A stretch of DNA of 11,849 nt from Hyphomicrobiales bacterium (GTDB lineage Bacteria > Pseudomonadota > Alphaproteobacteria > Rhizobiales > JAJFHC01), in NCBI GenBank assembly GCA_021775835.1, contig JAJFHC010000090.1, positions 1-11,849 on the forward strand, read 5' to 3'. A program made the translations under genes and the position numbers. Of the stretch, positions 6,378 through 11,849 are shown piece by piece. Each line of letters begins with the position of its first letter. The stretch's first letter is position 1. The notes beneath the pieces were generated by a model. The model was given only the letters and a program-made list of their open reading frames with translations. It was not told the DNA's origin and did no database searches.

Positions 6378-8648
6378 ATGGGGTCTGGATTTTCCAAAAA
6401 GTGGTTCGCACTGACGTTCATTGCCCTGCTGGCGGCAGGGTCCCTCATTGGGTCGGCTGCGGCTTTGGCGGCAGAGGGCGGTGGTGCAAAAAACCAGCGG
6501 CTGGAGACGTCATCCTCACCTTATCTGCGCTCCCACAGTCGCGACCTCGTGCGCTGGTATCCCTGGGGTAAGGAGGCTTTCGCCCTTGCCCGCGAACGTG
6601 GCGTACCGGTGATGGTTTCCTTCGGATACACCGCCTGCCACTGGTGCCACGTCATGCAGGAAACTCATTTCAACAACGCCGAAATCGCAAAAACGATCAA
6701 TGCGCAGTTTGTGCCGGTTCTGGTCGACCGGGAGCGGCGGACAACCCTCGACGAATCCTACATGCTGGTCACAGAAGCCCTGACACAGCGTGGCGGTTGG
6801 CCCAACACCGTGTTCATGACCCCGGCCCGCCGGCCGTTCTATGGCACCGGGTACATTCCGCCCGAAGATTTCGTTCAGCTGATGCTGGCTGTGACCACCG
6901 AGTGGACCAACAACCGGCAAGCGGTGGTCGCCGAGGGAGACCGACTGGCCGTCATGCTGACCGGTTATCTGACCCGCAAGGAAGAAGCCCGCGCCCTGAC
7001 TCCGGAAGTTTTGTCCGACGTCACAAGGAGCCTGGCCGCGCAATTCGACCCGTTTTCCGGCGGGATCGGGGAAGGGCCGAAATTCTTTCGCGCAACGGTT
7101 CTGATGTATCTGTTGGGCCAGGCCGAGCGGACTGGCGACAAACCTGCACTGGAGGCTGTCGAACGGACTCTGCGCGCGATACTGTCCGGCGGTATTCACG
7201 ATCACATCGAAGGAGGATTTCACCGCTACGCGGTCGATCCGCGCTGGCGCGTGCCGCACTTCGAGAAGATGTTGTATGACCAGGCACAGGTCGCGGAAGT
7301 GTTCACGACCGCCTTCCGCATCACCGGCAAACCGGAATATGCCGCCACGGCACGCAAGACGCTGGACTACATACTTGCCGACATGACGGATCCAAATGGC
7401 GGGTTTTACGCTGCCCGGGATGCAGACTCGGAAGGCGAGGAAGGCACCTACTACGTCTGGACACCAGATCAGCTGGAAAAGGTACTGGGGGCGAAGGACG
7501 CGAAACATGCCGTCGAGACTTTTGGCATCGTTCCTGACGGTGAGTTCGCCGGCAAGGTGATCCTCAATCTTGACAGCGTGGACGGGAAGGCGGGGCCTCG
7601 CCTGGACGCGATTTTCGCGAAGCTGGGGCGCGTGCGCTCCAAACGTCCGCCGCCGGTTCGCGACGAGAAAATTCTCGCCAGCTGGAACGGCATGACGATC
7701 GTCAGTTTTGCGATTGCTGCTGCCACCCTCGATGAACCGCGCTACCGTGACGCCGCGGTGAAGGCGGCCAACATTGTATGGAACAAGATGCGGGGACCGG
7801 ACGGTCGGCTGAAGCGCAGCTTGTTTGCCGGCACCGAATCGGTGGAAGGAGAACTCGACGACTATGCCCATCTGGCGCGCGGCTTCCTGTCATTGTTCGA
7901 CGTGACGCAGGACCGGCAATGGTTGGACCGGGCAATCGCTCTCAGCCGGACCATGGTGGAGGACTTTGCGGATTCAAATGCCGGGGATTTCTATGCCACC
8001 AGAACCAATCAGGGTTTCGGCCGCATCAAACCCCGCAGCGATGTCGATCAGCCCTCCGGCAACGCCACGGCCCTCGATGTCCTGGCCCGGCTGTCGCGGC
8101 GGTCACCGGAGCCCAGTTTCCGGAACAATGCTGAAAAGGCCATTTCGGCACTCTCCGGAATTGCTCTCAAGGCGCCGGTCGGCGGCGTGTCGGTCCTGTC
8201 CGCAGCCGGCCGTTTTCTCAGGGGTGAGCGGGGTGCCGTTCAATACGCCGGCCAGGGCGTTGTCCGCGCGGCGGTTGTGCCGTCGCGGGACGGCAGGACC
8301 GTGACCGTGCGGGTCTCGCTGGCGGAGGGTTGGCACATCAATTCCGACAAACCGCTCGACGAAAACTTGATTGCCACCCGCATGGATATCGTGTCGGGGG
8401 ATAAGCCGGTTGCCGCAGACATCCGCTACCCTGACGCCACGGTCAAGACGCTCTCCTTCAGTGACATGCCGGTTGCCCTGCTGGAGAACAGTTTTGAGAT
8501 TTCTGCCAGTCTGGACGGTGCGAGCACGCCGACGGTTGTTGCCGCCCTGGATGTCCAGGCGTGTTCGGACGAGGTCTGCCTTTTGCCCGAGACACTGAAA
8601 TTCACAGTGCCGCGGACGATTGTTTTTTCAAGTTCTGCCAGTCAGTAG
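6378..8648 (+). CDS. Exported DUF255 (YyaL/SPATA20-like) thioredoxin-domain protein with C-terminal DsbD-alpha-like domain
   Basis: A 756-residue protein with three parts. Residues 1-32 are a signal peptide (FSKKW, a long hydrophobic core, then SAAALA), placing it in the periplasm. Residues 41-200 match DUF255 (Thioredox_DsbH): a DLVRWYPWG entry, CHWCHVM with the active pair C87/C90, then a QRGGWPNTVFMTP block. The central alpha/alpha-toroid region keeps family blocks GGIHDHIEGGFHRYAVD (about 271-287), HFEKMLYDQA, ARDADSEGEEGTYYVW (about 344-359) and DEKILASWNGM. The last 130 residues look like the N-terminal domain of DsbD (VSLAEGWHINSDKP near 643 and CSDEVC with C729/C734). YyaL and human SPATA20 lack such a tail as far as I know. 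The ATG at 6378 has AAAGGA ten bases upstream; an in-frame GTG at 6345 would add 11 residues but has no spaced ribosome-binding site. The role is inferred as periplasmic thiol/disulfide exchange; enzymatic activity in this family is poorly known. Confidence 0.85.
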   Translation: MGSGFSKKWFALTFIALLAAGSLIGSAAALAAEGGGAKNQRLETSSSPYLRSHSRDLVRWYPWGKEAFALARERGVPVMVSFGYTACHWCHVMQETHFNNAEIAKTINAQFVPVLVDRERRTTLDESYMLVTEALTQRGGWPNTVFMTPARRPFYGTGYIPPEDFVQLMLAVTTEWTNNRQAVVAEGDRLAVMLTGYLTRKEEARALTPEVLSDVTRSLAAQFDPFSGGIGEGPKFFRATVLMYLLGQAERTGDKPALEAVERTLRAILSGGIHDHIEGGFHRYAVDPRWRVPHFEKMLYDQAQVAEVFTTAFRITGKPEYAATARKTLDYILADMTDPNGGFYAARDADSEGEEGTYYVWTPDQLEKVLGAKDAKHAVETFGIVPDGEFAGKVILNLDSVDGKAGPRLDAIFAKLGRVRSKRPPPVRDEKILASWNGMTIVSFAIAAATLDEPRYRDAAVKAANIVWNKMRGPDGRLKRSLFAGTESVEGELDDYAHLARGFLSLFDVTQDRQWLDRAIALSRTMVEDFADSNAGDFYATRTNQGFGRIKPRSDVDQPSGNATALDVLARLSRRSPEPSFRNNAEKAISALSGIALKAPVGGVSVLSAAGRFLRGERGAVQYAGQGVVRAAVVPSRDGRTVTVRVSLAEGWHINSDKPLDENLIATRMDIVSGDKPVAADIRYPDATVKTLSFSDMPVALLENSFEISASLDGASTPTVVAALDVQACSDEVCLLPETLKFTVPRTIVFSSSASQ

Positions 8649-8655
8649 CACCCGA

Positions 8656-9684
8656 TCAGTCGATGGCGACATCCGGTGAATCCTCGGTCAGCTCCGGCTC
8701 TGGGAATGTCGGGTAAACACCCGCCGTCCGGCCCATCTGCTGCACGAGTGCCAGCACACTGTCTATGTAGGGTGTGTCAACATCCACGAGCCTGCCCATT
8801 TCCTGAACAGACGTCAGCAGCGCATCGATTTCCAGCGGCCGGCCCTTGTCGAGATCCTGGAGCATGGACGTGCGGTGGGCACCGACGCCTGCAGCGCCAT
8901 TGATCCGCCGTTCGACGTCGACACGGAAATGCACACCGATCCGGCGGCCGATGGTCTGGGCCTCCAGCATCATGTTGCGCGACAACGTACGGGTGCCGGG
9001 GTCCGTTGCCACAATATCCAGCGTGGCGCCTGTGAGAGCGGATATCGGATTGAAGCAGAGGTTGCCCCACAGCTTGAGCCAGATCTCGTTGCGGATTTCG
9101 GGCATGACCGGTGCCCGCAGCCCAGCGGATTCAAACAATGCGGAAAGCTTGAGCGCGCGTTCGGATTCGCTGCGGTCAGGTTCCCCAAGGGAAAACTTGT
9201 TGCCGTAGACATGCTTGATGACACCCGGTTCGACGATTTCCGTGGCCGGATAGACAACACAGCCAAGCGCGCGCTCCGGTCCGATGGTATCCCACTGCCG
9301 ATCGGACGGGTCGACGCTCTCGATCCGCAGATTGGCGTACTGGCCGTCGAAGCCGTAGAAATACCACCACGGCACGCCGTTCTGTGCGGTCACGACAGTC
9401 GTGTCCGGGCCCAGAAGCGGGACCATCTGGTCGGCGGATTCCCACGCCTGATGCGCCTTCAGGGCAATGATCACGTAGTCCTGGGGCCCAAGTTCGGTCG
9501 GATCGTTCGTTGCGGTCACGTCGGTGACAATTTCTTCGCCGTCGATCAGCAGCTTCAGGCCGTTGCTTTGCATGGCTGCAAGGTGAGGCCCCCTGGCGAT
9601 CAGGGAAACGTCGGCACCGGCGCGTTTGAGCAAGCCACCAAGGTAGCCGCCGATGGCACCGGCGCCGTAAATACAGATTTTCAT
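8656..9684 (-). CDS. Ketopantoate reductase family (ApbA/PanE) oxidoreductase
   Basis: A 342-residue NADPH-dependent reductase related to 2-dehydropantoate 2-reductase, which makes pantoate for vitamin B5. The nucleotide-binding GAGAIGGYLGG is at residues 7-17. Residues equivalent to E. coli PanE active-site positions are visible: K76 (ALKAHQ), N102 (AQNG), K204 and N208 (WLKLWGNLCFNP) and E285 (PLEID). The RTSMLQD segment (271-277) also fits. Relative to E. coli PanE (about 303 residues) it has an inserted segment rich in aromatics after the NG motif (PWWYFYGFDGQYANLR, 105-120) and a longer C-terminus. It therefore belongs to a larger ApbA subfamily whose substrate may not be ketopantoate, and no symbol is given. 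The start ATG (9682-9684) has AAAGG about 11 bases upstream. Its end faces the DUF255 gene with a 7-bp gap. It is downstream of pckA on the same strand. Confidence 0.88.
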   Translation of the reverse strand: MKICIYGAGAIGGYLGGLLKRAGADVSLIARGPHLAAMQSNGLKLLIDGEEIVTDVTATNDPTELGPQDYVIIALKAHQAWESADQMVPLLGPDTTVVTAQNGVPWWYFYGFDGQYANLRIESVDPSDRQWDTIGPERALGCVVYPATEIVEPGVIKHVYGNKFSLGEPDRSESERALKLSALFESAGLRAPVMPEIRNEIWLKLWGNLCFNPISALTGATLDIVATDPGTRTLSRNMMLEAQTIGRRIGVHFRVDVERRINGAAGVGAHRTSMLQDLDKGRPLEIDALLTSVQEMGRLVDVDTPYIDSVLALVQQMGRTAGVYPTFPEPELTEDSPDVAID

Positions 9685-9702
9685 GTGAAGAGACCTTTCG
9701 AC

Positions 9703-9760
9703 TCCTGTGGATCACGGATCGGGATTGATCATCCCGCCGGTCTTCCCCCCTCTCACAGGA
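9703..9760 (-). repeat. Nested inverted repeats between pckA and the reductase gene
   Basis: An outer pair TCCTGTG (9703-9709) and CACAGGA (9754-9760) encloses a perfect inner hairpin CGGGAT (9720-9725), TGATC, ATCCCG (9731-9736). Read on the minus strand, the structure lies in the 135-bp gap after pckA and directly before the ribosome-binding site of the reductase gene. No T-run follows, so it is not a typical intrinsic terminator; a leader structure or an operator is possible. Confidence 0.3.
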
Positions 9761-9819
9761 CGAACCGAAACGATAGTTGACAGGAAACGCCGGTGCTTAC
9801 GCAAGCCTCGCCCGATGGG

Positions 9820-11433
9820 TCATTCAGCCGCAGTTCGAATGATAGGAGCTGCATCCATGACGTCCCGGCCAACGTGGTCCTCGAACTTTTCAAAGTTGTC
9901 GATGAACATCTGCACCAGCTTGCGGGCTTGTTCGTCATAGGCAGATCCGTCCGCCCATGTGTCGCGCGGATTTAGTAGCGTGTCGTCGACGCCATCCATT
10001 GTGACGGGAACCTGGAAGCCGAAAAACGGATCGGTGCGGGTTTCCGCATGCGCCAGACTGCCGTCGAGAGCGGCTGTCAGCAAGGCGCGGGTGGCCTTGA
10101 TCGGCATGCGGTTGCCGGTACCGTAGGCACCACCGGTCCAGCCCGTGTTGACGAGCCAGCAGGTTGCCCCGTGCCTGGCGATCAGGTCACGGAGAAGATT
10201 GCCGTAGACGCTCGGGTGACGCGGCATGAAGGGAGCGCCGAAACATGTGGAAAACGTTGCCTGGGTACCGGCAACGCCCTTCTCTGTGCCGGCGACCTTG
10301 GCGGTGTAGCCCGACAGAAAATGATACATCGCCTGGCTCGGCGTCAGTTTTGCAATCGGCGGCATGATGCCAAAAGCGTCCGCGGTCAACATGATGATGT
10401 TTCGCGGGTGAGGGGCGAGCCCTGAGGCCGACGCATTGGGGATATAATCCATCGGGTAGGCCACCCGGCCGTTCTCGGTCAGGCTGCCGTCGTCAAAATC
10501 CGGACGACCGGTTTCCGGATCGACGACAACGTTTTCGAACACCGACCCCCAGCGTTGTGTCGTTTCATAGATTTCCGGTTCGGCTTCGGCGGACAATCGT
10601 ATTGTCTTGGCATAACAGCCACCCTCGAAATTGAAAATTCCGCTTTCCGACCAGCCATGTTCATCGTCACCCACAAGTGTCCTGGTGGAGTCCGAAGAAA
10701 GCGTGGTCTTGCCGGTTCCCGAAAGCCCGAAGAACAAGGCGGCATCGCCACTGTCTCCGACATTGGCGGAACAGTGCATCGGCATGACGCCTTTGGCGGG
10801 CAGTAGATAGTTGAGGACGCCGAACACCGATTTCTTGGTTTCGCCGGCATATTCCGTGTTGCCGATCAGGACGAGACCCTGGGCCAGGTCAGCAGCAATC
10901 ACGGTTTCCGTGCGCACGCCATGGCGCTCCGGATCTGCCTTGAAACTGGGAAGGTTGATGATCTTGAGTTCTGGAGAAAATCCTTCGAGTTCAGCCAGTT
11001 CGGGGCGCCTTAACATGTGGCGGATAAACAGGCCATGCCAGGCAAACTCGGTGCAAACTCGAACGCTGATTCGGTGAGCAGGATCCGCACCGCCGTAAAG
11101 ATCGCTGACAAACAGCTCACGGCCTTGGGCGTGTTCGAGGAAGTCGGCCTTTAGTCGTTCGAATTGTTCAGGTGTGATCGACTTGTTGTTGTCCCACCAG
11201 ATGGTGTCTTCGGTTGAAGCGTCCCGGACGATGAACTTGTCCTGAGCAGACCGACCCGTGTGCTGGCCGGTAGTGACAGCGAGTGGCCCGTGCTCCGCGA
11301 TTGTGCCTTCTTTGCGGTTGACGGCTTCGTCATACAGTTCTTCGTTGGAAAGGTTCCAGTGCACTTTTGCAAGATTGGTCAATCCTGTGCCAGCCACGTC
11401 GACTCTCTCGTTCGACGATCCTGGATGCATCAT
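9820..11433 (-). CDS. pckA: Phosphoenolpyruvate carboxykinase (ATP)
   Basis: Catalyses oxaloacetate + ATP to phosphoenolpyruvate + CO2 + ADP, the committed step from C4 acids to gluconeogenesis, in the cytoplasm. The 537 residues match the usual length (E. coli PckA has 540). Key features: [14 protein letters not shown] (54-67) with substrate-binding R61; Y195 and K200/K201 in the [12 protein letters not shown] block; metal-ligand H220 (PMHCSANVG); P-loop GLSGTGKTT (236-244) with K242; GDDEHGW (255-261) with the second metal/kinase aspartate; and NFEGGCYAK, all diagnostic of the ATP-dependent, not the GTP-dependent, enzyme. The start ATG (11431-11433) is six bases after GGGAG; a second ATG follows at once. 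An upstream in-frame GTG (11505) has no ribosome-binding site and would add residues unlike the family. The gene has its own 265-bp upstream gap with repeats, and a CoA-ligase subunit ends upstream on the same strand. Confidence 0.96.
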   Translation of the reverse strand: MMHPGSSNERVDVAGTGLTNLAKVHWNLSNEELYDEAVNRKEGTIAEHGPLAVTTGQHTGRSAQDKFIVRDASTEDTIWWDNNKSITPEQFERLKADFLEHAQGRELFVSDLYGGADPAHRISVRVCTEFAWHGLFIRHMLRRPELAELEGFSPELKIINLPSFKADPERHGVRTETVIAADLAQGLVLIGNTEYAGETKKSVFGVLNYLLPAKGVMPMHCSANVGDSGDAALFFGLSGTGKTTLSSDSTRTLVGDDEHGWSESGIFNFEGGCYAKTIRLSAEAEPEIYETTQRWGSVFENVVVDPETGRPDFDDGSLTENGRVAYPMDYIPNASASGLAPHPRNIIMLTADAFGIMPPIAKLTPSQAMYHFLSGYTAKVAGTEKGVAGTQATFSTCFGAPFMPRHPSVYGNLLRDLIARHGATCWLVNTGWTGGAYGTGNRMPIKATRALLTAALDGSLAHAETRTDPFFGFQVPVTMDGVDDTLLNPRDTWADGSAYDEQARKLVQMFIDNFEKFEDHVGRDVMDAAPIIRTAAE

Positions 11434-11522
11434 CTCGTTCTCCCGAATGGTTGCGCCACGGTGGCCCCTTGATGGTGGCCTTTGACCAGCGGTAGATGCC
11501 GGCACCTTGTGTGTTCATTTCG

Positions 11523-11603
11523 TGACGGCTAGCACTCCCTACGCCGGGTGAAAAGAGGGAATCTTGTCCCACGCCCAACGTAGGGGATGCTGACGGCTCC
11601 CTA
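11523..11603 (-). promoter_or_regulatory. Repeat cluster in the pckA upstream region
   Basis: On the plus strand TGACGGCT occurs at 11523-11530 and 11591-11598, each followed by TCCCTA (11536-11541 and 11598-11603). On the pckA strand this reads as two copies of TAGGGA followed by AGCCGTCA, one interrupted by five bases. Between them is an imperfect dyad: CCCTACG (11537-11543) pairs with CGTAGGG (11579-11585), with further pairing GGG/CCC inside. The cluster lies about 90-170 bp upstream of the pckA start. It could bind a regulator of gluconeogenesis, but I recognise no known consensus and no clear -35/-10 pair. Confidence 0.4.
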
Positions 11604-11672
11604 TCGATGTGAATTGTGCACGAATGTGGTTGCATTGCCAGTCCATTGAGAACCGGAAGACAATTCAGGCAG

Positions 11673-11702
11673 ATAGTCGCATGACTGGGACTCTCCGACT
11701 AT
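11673..11702 (-). repeat. Inverted repeat over the stop codon of the CoA-ligase fragment
   Basis: ATAGTCG (11673-11679) and CGACTAT (11696-11702) are a perfect 7-base pair of arms with a 16-base loop, and the right arm covers the TAG stop codon (11699-11701). It is AT-containing, has a long loop and is not followed by a T-run, so it is at best a weak 3'-end structure. Confidence 0.2.
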
Positions 11703-11849
11703 GCCTTCAGGGCATCAGCAATCGTTCTGCCGATCAGATCGGCGGACGGGGCGATGTGGACTCCTGCGTCTCTCAGGGCATCGATCTTCGTGGTTGCTGT
11801 GGACTGACCGAAGGCGGTCATCGTACCCGCGTGCCCCATCCGCTTTTCA
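11699..11849 (-). CDS. 3' end of a succinate/malate-CoA ligase alpha-type subunit (SucD/MtkB-like), partial
   Basis: Only the last 49 residues are inside the window; the gene continues beyond the right edge. The fragment reads KRMGHAGTMTAFGQS, then a helical TKIDALRDAGVHIAPS and ends ADALKA. KRMGHAG matches the C-terminal part of succinyl-CoA synthetase alpha, where the histidine (codon 11831-11833) is the residue that is phosphorylated during catalysis (His246 in E. coli). The enzyme interconverts an acyl-CoA plus phosphate and ADP/GDP with the free acid and ATP/GTP. After the motif the sequence differs from the usual GAIIAGGKGTA pattern (TMTAFGQSTAT). Such divergence is also seen in malate-CoA ligase subunits, so SucD and MtkB-like identity cannot be separated here. 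Its stop is 265 bp upstream of the pckA start on the same strand. Nothing suggests a pseudogene. Confidence 0.8.
   Translation of the reverse strand, partial: EKRMGHAGTMTAFGQSTATTKIDALRDAGVHIAPSADLIGRTIADALKA

Noticed and set aside
6516..7871. Long open frame (451 codons) on the minus strand opposite the DUF255 gene
   Set aside because: It is fully antisense to a gene with conserved motifs, its product has no recognisable domain, and long antisense frames are common in GC-rich coding DNA.
9777..9782. TTGACA, a perfect -35 box on the plus strand near the end of pckA
   Set aside because: No -10-like hexamer occurs 16-18 bases downstream, and the direction is antisense to pckA with no gene to serve.
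11434..11505. Longer pckA start at the GTG at 11505
   Set aside because: No ribosome-binding site precedes it and the extra 24 residues are unlike the family; the ATG at 11433 has GGGAG at good spacing and gives the usual length.
1..11849. CRISPR arrays, tRNA/rRNA genes, insertion sequences or a defence/secretion island
   Set aside because: I saw no regularly spaced repeats, cloverleaf-like or rRNA sequence, transposase motifs or defence-gene hallmarks on either strand.

Overview
The window looks like part of an alphaproteobacterial chromosome. This rests on the moderately high GC, the ATP-dependent PEP carboxykinase and the style of the transporter proteins; no rRNA or other phylogenetic marker is present. 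All the larger genes look intact. I see no transposase, CRISPR array, tRNA or rRNA.

Layout. Positions 1-281 are non-coding and start with a visibly AT-rich stretch. A GNAT acetyltransferase (282-800, minus) is divergent from a five-gene ABC importer operon of the peptide/nickel type (997-6261, plus): lipid-free periplasmic binding protein, two permeases and two ATPases. The genes are tightly packed: 23 bp, 0 bp, a 4-bp ATGA overlap, then 2 bp. The divergent region holds a clear promoter (TTGCCG, 17 bp, TAGACT). Its -35 box overlaps a perfect 8+4+8 inverted repeat that resembles a GntR/FadR-type operator. A terminator-shaped GC hairpin follows the binding-protein gene but lies inside the first codons of the first permease, which suggests graded expression.

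After the operon comes an exported protein (6378-8648, plus) that joins a DUF255 thioredoxin-like domain (CHWC), an alpha/alpha-toroid region and a C-terminal DsbD-alpha-like domain. It converges, with a 7-bp gap, on a ketopantoate-reductase-family gene (8656-9684, minus). Upstream of that on the same strand are pckA (9820-11433) and the 3' end of a succinate/malate-CoA ligase alpha-type subunit (11699 to the window edge).

How the genes fit together. The transporter genes form one uptake system; its substrate cannot be read from the sequence. PckA and the CoA-ligase fragment both belong to C4-acid/TCA metabolism (oxaloacetate to PEP; succinyl- or malyl-CoA interconversion). The exported DUF255-DsbD-alpha fusion is the least ordinary protein here and the best candidate for undescribed biology, probably in periplasmic thiol/disulfide chemistry. 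Apart from that, the main points of interest are regulatory structures in and near the intergenic gaps.
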